A stretch of 8,139 nt of DNA. Origin: BRH-c25 sp964619815 (GTDB lineage Bacteria > Bacillota > Clostridia > Lutisporales > Lutisporaceae). The stretch lies in contig CAZUGK010000163.1 of assembly GCA_964619815.1 (NCBI GenBank), positions 1 to 8,139 on the forward strand, given 5' to 3'. The position numbers and the translations under genes are program-made. This document shows positions 1 through 6,351 of this stretch, piece after piece; the stretch's first letter is position 1; each line of letters opens with the position of its first letter. The notes below the pieces were generated by a model that was not told the origin of the DNA, made no database searches, and worked only from the letters and a program-made list of their open reading frames with translations.

Positions 1-2
1 CT

Positions 3-65
3 AAGGTTCCTGCTGCAAACGGCATGGATATAACAGAAGATGGAGAAATCATAGGCCTTTCGTAG
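3..65 (+). CDS. fhs: C-terminal end of probable formate--tetrahydrofolate ligase (5' partial)
   Basis: The open frame enters from the left edge and ends at TAG 63-65, giving 20 residues that begin KVPAANGMDI and end EIIGLS. This matches what I recall of the end of formate--tetrahydrofolate ligase: a 'GLPK-x-PAA' segment, then an acidic 'D-x-x-x-G-x-I-x-GL' tail. The family usually ends in Phe; here the last residue is Ser. The enzyme makes 10-formyl-THF from formate, THF and ATP in the cytoplasm. The next gene encodes the cyclohydrolase of the following step in the same pathway, which strengthens the call. Only the tail is visible, so another protein cannot be excluded. Confidence 0.62.
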   Translation, partial: KVPAANGMDITEDGEIIGLS

Positions 66-90
66 AAAATTGCAATTGAATCCAGTATAG

Positions 91-122
91 AAAATAAGGC
101 AGTGGCATACTGCCTTATTTTT
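91..122 (+). terminator. Perfect 13-bp hairpin with flanking A and T runs, after fhs
   Basis: Arms 91-103 and 109-121 are exact reverse complements around the 5-nt loop GGCAT. The 3' arm ends in a TTTT run that continues to 122. The A-rich 5' arm means it could terminate from both directions. It lies 25 nt after the fhs stop and 20 nt before the fchA ribosome binding site. fchA is therefore expressed either by read-through or from a promoter I cannot clearly see. Confidence 0.85.
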
Positions 123-141
123 CAGCATTACACCATACTTT

Positions 142-149
142 AAGGAGGG
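142..149 (+). promoter_or_regulatory. Strong Shine-Dalgarno site that decides a TTG start for fchA
   Basis: AAGGAGGG lies 6 nt before the first of two tandem TTG codons (156 and 159). There is no ATG nearby in frame. Either TTG is well placed, at 6 or 9 nt spacing, and the two choices differ by one residue. Confidence 0.8.
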
Positions 150-155
150 ATAACT

Positions 156-782
156 TTGTTGGAAAAAAGCTGCAATGAATTTTTACAGGAGCTTTCTTCA
201 AAAGCACCTGTGCCTGGAGGCGGCGGTGCATCAGCATATGTAGGAGCACTTGGAATGGCCCTGGGCAGTATGGTTGGAAACCTTACTCTCGGTAAAAAGA
301 AATATAAAGATGTTGAAGAAGACATTAAAGAACTGCTGAAAAAATCTGAGGACATAATAGAAAACCTCAAAGCACTGGTTGCAAAAGATGCTGAAGTGTT
401 TTACCCGCTGTCCCAGGCTTATGGATTGCCTCAGAATACAGAAGAGGAAAAGAATGCAAAGGAAGAGGCGCTGCAGCGGGCCGTAAAAGCTGCAACTATG
501 GTGCCTTTGGAGATAGCTGAGTATTGTCTAAAAGCAATCGACCTGCATGAAGAGTATGCAAGGAAGGGGACCCGTATTGCTATTAGCGACGTAGGGGTCG
601 GGGTGGTATTTTGCAAAGCAGCCTTGCAGGGAGCAAAGCTGAATGTATTGATAAATACAAAAATTATGAAGGATCAGGCTCTGAAAAGCAAAATAGAATC
701 CCGTTTAAAAGAAATAGAAGCTGAAGGCGTATCCAAAGCAGATAAAGTATTGCAATACGTTGAGGGATTACTGGTATCCTGA
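156..782 (+). CDS. fchA: Methenyltetrahydrofolate cyclohydrolase, FTCD cyclodeaminase-domain family
   Basis: This is a 208-residue cytoplasmic protein with the length and composition of the stand-alone cyclodeaminase-domain family (the C-terminal half of formiminotransferase-cyclodeaminase). The signature is near the N-terminus: SSKAPVPGGGGASAYVGALG at about residues 14-33, followed by MVGNLT at 39-44. The rest is mostly helical, as expected for this all-alpha fold. In clostridia and acetogens, FchA interconverts 5,10-methenyl-THF and 10-formyl-THF, next to the ligase step of the preceding gene. The family also includes formimino-THF cyclodeaminases of histidine or purine degradation. The fhs neighbour favours the cyclohydrolase role, but sequence alone does not settle it. 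The start is TTG 156 (or TTG 159), chosen by a strong ribosome binding site. Confidence 0.88.
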   Translation: MLEKSCNEFLQELSSKAPVPGGGGASAYVGALGMALGSMVGNLTLGKKKYKDVEEDIKELLKKSEDIIENLKALVAKDAEVFYPLSQAYGLPQNTEEEKNAKEEALQRAVKAATMVPLEIAEYCLKAIDLHEEYARKGTRIAISDVGVGVVFCKAALQGAKLNVLINTKIMKDQALKSKIESRLKEIEAEGVSKADKVLQYVEGLLVS

Positions 783-801
783 TTGATATGAATTTGCATA
801 T

Positions 802-837
802 AAAGCACTGTATTCCTAAAATGAATGCAGTGCTTTT
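802..837 (+). terminator. Hairpin terminator after fchA
   Basis: Arms 802-815 and 823-836 form a 14-bp stem with one U-G wobble (811 with 827) around a 7-nt loop. It is 19 nt after the fchA stop. The T run is short (four T, then GCC), so termination may be incomplete. The core 'AAAGCACTG ... GAATGCAGTG' recurs in the terminator at 1931-1963. Confidence 0.7.
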
Positions 838-904
838 GCCACAATATAGGAGTTATGTCATTTTTAGTGCTTATTCTGGTATTCAATCAATTGTATTCTT
901 AATG

Positions 905-910
905 TATAAT
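905..910 (+). promoter_or_regulatory. Candidate -10 box (TATAAT) for the hydroxyacid dehydrogenase gene
   Basis: A perfect TATAAT lies 42 nt before the ATG at 953 and after the fchA terminator. At 17-nt spacing the -35 position reads TTCAAT (882-887), a weak match to TTGACA. Nothing else in 783-952 looks regulatory. Confidence 0.42.
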
Positions 911-952
911 GGAAACATACTAAATTTATACGGTAGAATTTGAGGTGCGTAT

Positions 953-1894
953 ATGAAGGTTTTATTTACCTATAATTATGGTGATGAGAAAATGAAGGTA
1001 ATTACCGAGCTGGGCTATGAGCTTGTATATTTAAACGAAAAGGATATTTCAAACACACAAGAGATTTCTGATATTGATGTGCTGGTATGCTATAATCCTT
1101 TTGACAGGCTGGATATTTCAAAGCTTAAGCAGCTGAAGTGGATACAGCTTTCAAGCATCGGAATAGACCAATTGCCGAAGCAAATGGTAAAGGAACAGAG
1201 TATAATTGTTACAAATAACAGGTCGGGCTACTCAATTCCAATGGGCGAATGGATAGTCATGAAAATGCTGGAGCTGCTGAAAAACAGCAGGTCCTTTTAT
1301 AACAAACAAAGTGAAAAGAAGTGGAAAATAGATACAACAATACTTGAGCTTTACAAGAAAACCGTATGCTTTGTAGGCACAGGCAGCATTGCTTCTGAAG
1401 CAGCGAAAAGGCTTCAGGGCTTTGAGGCAAATATAATCGGTATAAATACTACAGGCAAAAAGGTGGAGTATTTCAACAGCTGCTATCCCATAATGGAGCT
1501 GGATTATGCCCTTTCACAGGCAGATGTAGTTGTAGTTTCCATCCCTTATACAAATGAAACTCATCATTTAATCAATGAAAGCAATATCAATAAGCTTAAA
1601 AAGGGTGCCTGCCTGATAAACATTGCCAGAGGAAGCATAATAAACGAAGCTGTTCTTATAGAAGCGCTGCAGAACGGTAGCATACGCGGTGCAGCCCTGG
1701 ACGTATTTGAGGAGGAGCCTCTGCCGGAGTGTAATCCGCTATGGGAGCTTGACAATGTTATTATTACTCCTCATAATTCCTGGATATCCGAGATGAGAAA
1801 CGAAAGAAGATATGATATAATTTATGAAAATCTTAAAAGGTGCATAGCCGGTGAGGAGCTTGTGAACATTATAGATATTGACAAAGGCTATTAA
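953..1894 (+). CDS. D-2-hydroxyacid dehydrogenase family oxidoreductase (PGDH-like), substrate unknown
   Basis: The 313-residue protein has the two-part layout of NAD(P)-dependent D-isomer 2-hydroxyacid dehydrogenases: a split substrate domain (residues 1 to about 95 and the C-terminus) around a Rossmann domain (about 100-280). The nucleotide-binding loop is VGTGSIA, with Gly142 and Gly144 and Ala147 at the third usual glycine. The catalytic triad is present: Arg226 in NIARGS, Glu255 in DVFEEEP and His274 in TPHNS. There is no C-terminal ACT domain, unlike many SerA proteins. The residue at the end of the second Rossmann strand is Asn165 rather than the Asp typical of NAD-specific members. 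ATG 953 follows GAGGTG (942-947). The gene stands alone between two terminators, so context gives no substrate. Phosphoglycerate, glyoxylate/hydroxypyruvate and D-lactate type activities are all possible. Confidence 0.88.
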   Translation: MKVLFTYNYGDEKMKVITELGYELVYLNEKDISNTQEISDIDVLVCYNPFDRLDISKLKQLKWIQLSSIGIDQLPKQMVKEQSIIVTNNRSGYSIPMGEWIVMKMLELLKNSRSFYNKQSEKKWKIDTTILELYKKTVCFVGTGSIASEAAKRLQGFEANIIGINTTGKKVEYFNSCYPIMELDYALSQADVVVVSIPYTNETHHLINESNINKLKKGACLINIARGSIINEAVLIEALQNGSIRGAALDVFEEEPLPECNPLWELDNVIITPHNSWISEMRNERRYDIIYENLKRCIAGEELVNIIDIDKGY

Positions 1895-1930
1895 CAAACT
1901 GAATCCTGCCAAAATATTAGGAATTTAAAC

Positions 1931-1963
1931 AAAAAGCACTGCGTTTTGAATGCAGTGTTTTTT
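1931..1963 (+). terminator. Rho-independent terminator after the hydroxyacid dehydrogenase gene
   Basis: Arms 1931-1942 and 1952-1963 form a 12-bp stem with one G-U wobble (1936 with 1958) around a 9-nt loop, ending in a run of six T (1958-1963). It begins 36 nt after the stop codon. It shares its core with the terminator at 802-837. Confidence 0.8.
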
Positions 1964-2072
1964 GCTGCTCATTTATCAGATTATACACTAATTTTCATGA
2001 TTCAGCATAACATGCAGTGACAATAGAGTTCACATAAGACTAGTTATAGATGAATATATATAGAAATGCAAA

Positions 2073-2101
2073 TTAAGAGCAGCATTTTAAGGTTTTATAA
2101 T
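2073..2101 (+). promoter_or_regulatory. Candidate sigma-A promoter for the glycan operon
   Basis: TTAAGA (2073-2078) and a perfect TATAAT (2096-2101) are separated by 17 nt, the ideal spacing. The -35 matches TTGACA at four of six positions. It lies after a terminator and upstream of the first glycan gene. Transcription would start near 2108, leaving a 5' leader of about 100 nt. The region is A+T-rich, so chance matches are common. Confidence 0.55.
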
Positions 2102-2209
2102 AGTTGAAATATAAGGTGCTTATTAACTAAGTATTACAATCAGAGATGCTATTTACTACTTGATAAATAATTGAAGAATTTGATTTTGAGTAGTTGGAGT
2201 GAATAAGTT

Positions 2210-2809
2210 GTGGTGAAAATAGCTGAGAAAAAGTACCGGGCAGCTGCAAAAAAGTCAATTGATATACTATTTGCGATTATAGGCTTAATTGCAAGCATTC
2301 CAATAATAGCTGCCGCAGCCATTTTTATTAAGCTGGAAACAGAAGGGCCTATCATATATACCCAGGAGAGAGTAGGAAAATGTGGATGTATATTTCTGAT
2401 ATATAAGCTTAGAACTATGTATTTCGATGCAGAGAAAGATGGAATCCAATGGGCGCAAAAGAATGATCCGAGAGTTACTAAAGTTGGAAGGTTTCTTCGA
2501 AAAACAAGGATTGATGAGCTGCCTCAATTCATAAATGTATTGAAGGGAGAAATGAGTATAGTCGGTCCGCGTCCAGAGAGGCCTTATTTTATAGAAGAGT
2601 TTAGTAAAGCTATACCCGGATTTAATGAGAGGTTGGCGGTAAAGCCCGGGATAACAGGCTGGTCCCAAGTTAACGGGGGATATGAATTGTCTCCTGAGGA
2701 GAAGTTGAAGAATGACCTGTTTTATATAAGAAATCAATCTATTCTGTTGGATCTGAAAATTATTCTGAAAACAATCAAAATTATTGTTACCTTTGAAGGT
2801 GCCAGGTGA
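2210..2809 (+). CDS. Small monotopic phosphoglycosyl transferase (bacterial sugar transferase family)
   Basis: This 199-residue protein should move a sugar-1-phosphate from a UDP-sugar to undecaprenyl phosphate at the inner face of the membrane, the first step of glycan assembly. It matches the minimal PglC-like catalytic unit and lacks the N-terminal membrane bundle and Rossmann-like domain of large WbaP/WcaJ-type enzymes. Residues 17-40 form the single hydrophobic segment, with the Ser29-x-Pro31 break of a re-entrant helix. Further family blocks are GPIIYTQERVG (46-56), YKLRTM (65-70), the catalytic pair Asp102-Glu103 in RIDELPQ, and SIVGPRPERP (116-125), then KPGITGWSQVNG. The start is GTG 2210 (a second GTG is at 2213) after GGAGTG at 2196-2201. 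As first gene it heads the operon. The sugar it transfers cannot be read from sequence; a UDP-HexNAc derivative is plausible given the neighbours. Confidence 0.9.
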   Translation: MVKIAEKKYRAAAKKSIDILFAIIGLIASIPIIAAAAIFIKLETEGPIIYTQERVGKCGCIFLIYKLRTMYFDAEKDGIQWAQKNDPRVTKVGRFLRKTRIDELPQFINVLKGEMSIVGPRPERPYFIEEFSKAIPGFNERLAVKPGITGWSQVNGGYELSPEEKLKNDLFYIRNQSILLDLKIILKTIKIIVTFEGAR

Positions 2810-2820
2810 GGTGGGGTATG
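2806..2820 (+). promoter_or_regulatory. Start region of the 6-dehydrogenase gene with two possible starts
   Basis: GTG 2806-2808 overlaps the TGA stop (2807-2809) of the previous gene, and ATG 2818-2820 is in the same frame. GAGG at 2808-2811 serves the ATG; AAGG at 2796-2799 could serve the GTG. Either way translation of the two genes is probably coupled. Confidence 0.5.
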
Positions 2821-4131
2821 GTGCAGCTATATGAACAGATTAAGAACAGACATGCGAAGCTATCTGTAATAGGTCTGGGGTACGTAGGTATTCCCCTGGC
2901 AGTAGCATTTGCAAAAAAGGCGGATGTAATCGGCTTTGATATCAATAGAAGGAAAATTCAACTGTATAAGCAGGGAACGGATGTCACTAATGAAGTCGGC
3001 AATCAGGCAATCACCGAGTCCAAGGTGCATTTTACATCAGACGAGAGGATACTTCAAAAATCAAAGTTTCATATAATAGCCGTACCTACTCCGATTAACA
3101 ATGATAAGACACCAAATCTCGAGTTCATACAAGAAGCGAGTAAACTATTGGGCCGAAATCTGTCTGCCGGTTCTATCGTTGTATATGAATCTACGGTATA
3201 TCCGGGTGTTACAGAGGAAATATGCATCCCATTATTGGAAAAGGAGTCGGGTCTTAAGTGCGGCACAGACTTTAAGGCGGGCTATTCTCCCGAAAGAATA
3301 AATCCAGGTGATAAGCTTCATAGGCTGGAGAACATTGTAAAAGTGGTTTCCGGAACAGATGAAGAAGCATTGGATAATATTGCAAGGGTCTATGAGCTTA
3401 TAATTGAAGCAGGGGTATTTAGAGCAGAAAGTATAAAAGTGGCTGAAGCAGCTAAAGTGATAGAAAATGCGCAGAGAGATATTAATATTGCGTTTATGAA
3501 TGAATTATCCATAATATTCGACAAGCTTAACATTGATACACAATCGGTGCTCAATACTGCCAGAACAAAATGGAATTTCCAGGACTTTACTCCGGGATTA
3601 GTCGGAGGGCACTGTATTGGGGTAGACCCGTATTACCTGACCTACAAGGCAGAGACAATCGGATATCATTCCGAAGTCATTCTCTCGGGAAGGCGAATTA
3701 ATGACAGTATGGGAAAGTATGTGGCTGAGAACACAGTAAAGCAGCTTATTAAAGCCAATAAGCAGATAAAAGGCGCAAGAGTAGCAGTTATGGGCATTAC
3801 ATTTAAAGAGAACTGCCATGATACAAGAAATTCCAGAGTAATCGATATTGTTAAAGAACTGAAAGAGTATGATGTTGAAGTGGAGGTTTCAGATCCGATA
3901 GCAGATGAGCAGGAAGTACTGAAGGAATATAATATACAGCTTAAGAAGTTGGAGGATATTGGTCCGATAGATGCTGTCATTATTGCCGTAAAGCACAAAG
4001 CATATGGAAATATCACACTGGAATATTTGAAGAAGTTTTTCTGCAATAGTAAACCTGTGATTATAGATGTTAAGAGGTTATTTGACAGAAAAGACGCTGA
4101 AGGTCAGGAATTTGTTTATTGGGGGTTGTAA
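2818..4131 (+). CDS. UDP-N-acetylhexosamine 6-dehydrogenase, TviB/WbpO type
   Basis: This NAD-dependent enzyme oxidises C6 of a UDP-sugar to the uronic acid in two steps. The Rossmann motif is VIGLGYVG, with Gly19, Gly21 and Gly24 (numbering from ATG 2818). The conserved KVIEN block contains Lys213 and Asn217. The catalytic cysteine is Cys266 in GGHCIGVDPYY. The C-terminal UDP-binding domain carries MGITFKEN and DTRNSR. The blocks 'VPTPIN...P.L' and 'T-KWNF...PGLVGGHCIGVDPYYLTYKA' resemble the TviB/WbpO group, which acts on UDP-GlcNAc/GalNAc, more than UDP-glucose dehydrogenases. The length of 437 residues is normal. A GTG at 2806 overlapping the previous stop would add four residues. ATG 2818 is preferred because GAGG (2808-2811) lies 6 nt upstream and the family N-terminus fits. 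The expected product, UDP-GlcNAcA, is the substrate for the next gene's enzyme. Confidence 0.9.
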   Translation: MVQLYEQIKNRHAKLSVIGLGYVGIPLAVAFAKKADVIGFDINRRKIQLYKQGTDVTNEVGNQAITESKVHFTSDERILQKSKFHIIAVPTPINNDKTPNLEFIQEASKLLGRNLSAGSIVVYESTVYPGVTEEICIPLLEKESGLKCGTDFKAGYSPERINPGDKLHRLENIVKVVSGTDEEALDNIARVYELIIEAGVFRAESIKVAEAAKVIENAQRDINIAFMNELSIIFDKLNIDTQSVLNTARTKWNFQDFTPGLVGGHCIGVDPYYLTYKAETIGYHSEVILSGRRINDSMGKYVAENTVKQLIKANKQIKGARVAVMGITFKENCHDTRNSRVIDIVKELKEYDVEVEVSDPIADEQEVLKEYNIQLKKLEDIGPIDAVIIAVKHKAYGNITLEYLKKFFCNSKPVIIDVKRLFDRKDAEGQEFVYWGL

Positions 4132-4132
4132 T

Positions 4133-5107
4133 ATGGTTGATTATAAGCCGGAATTTCCCAAGGGGGCTAAATTCTTAGTAACAGGCGGTGCCGGATTCAT
4201 TGGTTCAAACCTGGTTGAAAAAATATTAGAGCTTGGCTATGAAGTAACTGTGTTGGACAATTTTTCGACCGGTGAGGAAGAAAATATAAAGGAATTTCTG
4301 GGTGACAGCAAATTTTCACTGATAGAAGGAGATGTGCGGCATCTGGAGGATTGTTTGAGGGCCTGTAAAAACGCAGACTATGTATTGCACCAGGCGGCGC
4401 TGGGCTCTGTACCACGTTCTATTAAGGATCCGATAGCGACAAACGATTCAAATTTATGCGGAACCTTAAACATGATGGTTGCTGCAAGAGATAACAATGT
4501 GAAACGATTTGTGTATGCCTCATCCTCTTCGGTTTATGGAGATATTGCGGAGCTTCCCAAAAGGGAGGATAGGATAGGCAAGCCGTTATCCCCCTATGCA
4601 ATTACCAAAGTATCAGGAGAACTCTATGGGAAAAACTTTTTTGATTTATTTGGATTACCTGCAATCGGGTTGAGATATTTTAATGTCTATGGTAAAAAGC
4701 AGAACTCCAATTCGGTTTATGCTGCTGTGATACCGAAATTTATCGGGAAGCTGTTAAAGGGTGAAAGGCCTGTGATTAATGGAGATGGAACTCAATCCAG
4801 GGATTTTACCTATGTTGAGAACGTTGTAGAAGCAAATCTGGCAGCATGCCTGGCAGGACAAAATGCATTTGGAGAGGTCTTTAATATTGGGAACGAAGAA
4901 AGGATTTCCATAAATGATTTGTATTTTAAGCTGTGTGAACTTCTGAATGTAGATATAGCTCCAATTTATGGCCCGGAAAGGCTCGGCGATGTAAAGCACT
5001 CAAATGCGGATATTTCAAAGGCAAAAGATATTCTCAAGTACAAACCTTTATACAGCTTTAATGAAGGCTTGAAGCTGTGCATCAATTGGTATGTAAACCA
5101 TCTGTAA
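4133..5107 (+). CDS. UDP-N-acetylhexosamine(uronate) 4-epimerase, TviC/WbpP-type extended SDR
   Basis: This 324-residue extended short-chain dehydrogenase inverts C4 of a UDP-sugar via a keto intermediate. The NAD site is TGGAGFIGSN, with Gly18, Gly21 and Gly24. The catalytic residues are the serine cluster Ser131-Ser133 in YASSSSVYGD and Tyr155-x-x-x-Lys159 in SPYAITK. The stretches 'VLHQAALGSVPRSI.DP' and 'IGKPLSPYA' match the WbpP/TviC group closely, more than GalE. In DVKHSNADISKA, Ser290 sits where E. coli GalE has Tyr299 and WbpP has Ser306; a small residue there is linked to acceptance of N-acetylated UDP-sugars. With the preceding 6-dehydrogenase, the predicted step is UDP-GlcNAcA to UDP-GalNAcA, as in Vi antigen and B-band O-antigen synthesis. 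ATG 4133 is chosen because it lies 1 nt after the previous stop and 7 nt after GGGGG (4121-4125). An upstream ATG at 4067 would run through the previous gene. Confidence 0.9.
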   Translation: MVDYKPEFPKGAKFLVTGGAGFIGSNLVEKILELGYEVTVLDNFSTGEEENIKEFLGDSKFSLIEGDVRHLEDCLRACKNADYVLHQAALGSVPRSIKDPIATNDSNLCGTLNMMVAARDNNVKRFVYASSSSVYGDIAELPKREDRIGKPLSPYAITKVSGELYGKNFFDLFGLPAIGLRYFNVYGKKQNSNSVYAAVIPKFIGKLLKGERPVINGDGTQSRDFTYVENVVEANLAACLAGQNAFGEVFNIGNEERISINDLYFKLCELLNVDIAPIYGPERLGDVKHSNADISKAKDILKYKPLYSFNEGLKLCINWYVNHL

Positions 5108-5117
5108 GGGAGCCGCT

Positions 5118-6296
5118 ATGAAAATCATTCAATTGTGTGCTATTGACCAGACCATGAAGGTTTTCCTGAACCCATTAAACAAACAGCTGATGAATAACAG
5201 GTTTGACTTGATATGCGTCTGTTCCGGGGGAAAATATACAGAAGAGTTAAGACGTGAAGGACTGAACATTATCAATATACCTATAGAAAGGAAGATAAAA
5301 CCTTTTTCAAATATAAAATCCATATACAGACTTTATAAGCTGTTTATCAGAGAAAAACCGGATGTAGTGCATGTGCATACTCCTGTAGCAGCTATTCTCG
5401 GCAGGATAGCCGCAAAATTGGCAAAGGTGCCTATTGTCATTTATACTGCGCACGGCTTCTATTTTCATGAAAATATGTCCCCGATGAAATACAGGCTATT
5501 TTTGAACATTGAAAAATATTTGGCTAAGTATTTCACTGATTTTATTTTTACACAAAGCGATGAAGACAGAGTAACTGCAATTAAAAATAGCTTTACTGAT
5601 GAAGAGAAAATTGTCTGTATCGGAAACGGTATAGATGTGTTTGACAAATTTAATCCCCAAAATACTGACATTGGAGAAATCAAAAGGTTATATGAGCAAC
5701 TTAATCTTATTGAACAAAATATCATCATTACATTTATAGGGCGCCTGGTGGGTGAAAAGGGGATAGTGGAGCTGCTTAAGGCCTTCTGCAATATTAATAA
5801 TAAAAATATCAAGCTGCTGATAGTGGGGGATATTGATCAGGGATGCAGGGATATAAAAACCAAGGAGCTTATAACCAGTGAATACAAGGGCAATAAGAAC
5901 ATTATATTCACAGGATTCAGGGGAGATATAAACAACATTTTATATGTAACCGATATATTTTGCCTGCCATCTTACAGGGAAGGAATGCCAAGAACTATCA
6001 TAGAGGCGATGGCTATGGAATGTGCAGTACTGGCAACAGATATACGAGGCTGCCGGGAAGAAGTAATTGAGGGAAAAACCGGCTATCTGGTAAAGCCAAA
6101 ATCTATAGATGATATTCAAAAGAAATTGGAAGTGTTAATTGAAAATGAGGAACTTTTGCACAGTATGAAGCTTGAAGGCAGAAAGAGATCAGAGAAATGC
6201 TTTGATGAAAGGCAGGTAGTGGATAAGCAGATTAAAATTATAAATGCATTATATGAAGCTTATAAAAACAAAACAACCTTAGGCGCTGATGTATAG
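5118..6296 (+). CDS. GT4-family glycosyltransferase (GT-B fold)
   Basis: This 392-residue cytoplasmic retaining glycosyltransferase probably adds a sugar to the undecaprenyl-linked intermediate. The N-terminal acceptor domain (about 1-180) has CSGGKYTEELRREG, VVHVHTPVAAILGR and YTAHGFYFH, which are typical of this family. The C-terminal donor domain begins near FIGRLVGEKG. It carries the E-x7-E signature, Glu288 to Glu296, in REGMPRTIIEAM, followed by GKTGYLV. There is no signal peptide or membrane segment. The general layout recalls PglA and related enzymes that add an N-acetylhexosamine next to the priming sugar, which would fit a UDP-HexNAc-producing operon, but donor and linkage cannot be read from sequence. 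ATG 5118 follows GGGAG (5108-5112) and lies 10 nt after the epimerase stop. Confidence 0.9.
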   Translation: MKIIQLCAIDQTMKVFLNPLNKQLMNNRFDLICVCSGGKYTEELRREGLNIINIPIERKIKPFSNIKSIYRLYKLFIREKPDVVHVHTPVAAILGRIAAKLAKVPIVIYTAHGFYFHENMSPMKYRLFLNIEKYLAKYFTDFIFTQSDEDRVTAIKNSFTDEEKIVCIGNGIDVFDKFNPQNTDIGEIKRLYEQLNLIEQNIIITFIGRLVGEKGIVELLKAFCNINNKNIKLLIVGDIDQGCRDIKTKELITSEYKGNKNIIFTGFRGDINNILYVTDIFCLPSYREGMPRTIIEAMAMECAVLATDIRGCREEVIEGKTGYLVKPKSIDDIQKKLEVLIENEELLHSMKLEGRKRSEKCFDERQVVDKQIKIINALYEAYKNKTTLGADV

Positions 6297-6351
6297 AGAA
6301 ACAGTCTGGAAACTGCGTGGTATTAATATATAGCTGTAATGAGGGGGATAT

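Larger units (their letters stand above)
1895..2209. other. 315-nt intergenic region before the glycan operon
   Basis: This stretch holds the terminator of the preceding gene (1931-1963), then A+T-rich sequence with no convincing ORF on either strand. A candidate promoter lies at 2073-2101, followed by a leader of roughly 100 nt. Two weak hairpins can be drawn in the leader: 2115-2135, with several G-U pairs, and 2155-2194, next to the ribosome binding site. No riboswitch or known small RNA was recognised. Confidence 0.7.

Noticed and set aside
1878..1906. Perfect TTGACA at 1878-1883 as a -35 box
   Set aside because: It is inside the end of the hydroxyacid dehydrogenase gene, has no -10 box at proper spacing (the position reads GAATCC), and any transcript would meet the terminator at 1931-1963 at once.
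1965..2083. Inverted pair GCTGCTC (from about 1965) and GAGCAGC (about 2077)
   Set aside because: It is only 7 bp with over 100 nt between the arms, so chance is the simplest explanation. The arms also straddle the candidate promoter.
2285..2737. A 150-codon open frame on the minus strand
   Set aside because: It is wholly antisense to the phosphoglycosyl transferase gene, whose catalytic motifs are all in the + frame, and it shows no family signature.
4067..4132. Upstream ATG that would lengthen the 4-epimerase by 22 residues
   Set aside because: It would overlap the end of the 6-dehydrogenase. ATG 4133 has a good ribosome binding site, and the Rossmann motif then falls at the usual distance from the N-terminus.
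6297..6351. Possible internal terminator or promoter in the 55-nt gap before the deacetylase gene
   Set aside because: Only a 4-bp stem (CAGT/ACTG) with no T run is present, and no convincing -35/-10 pair. It is best read as ordinary operon spacing.
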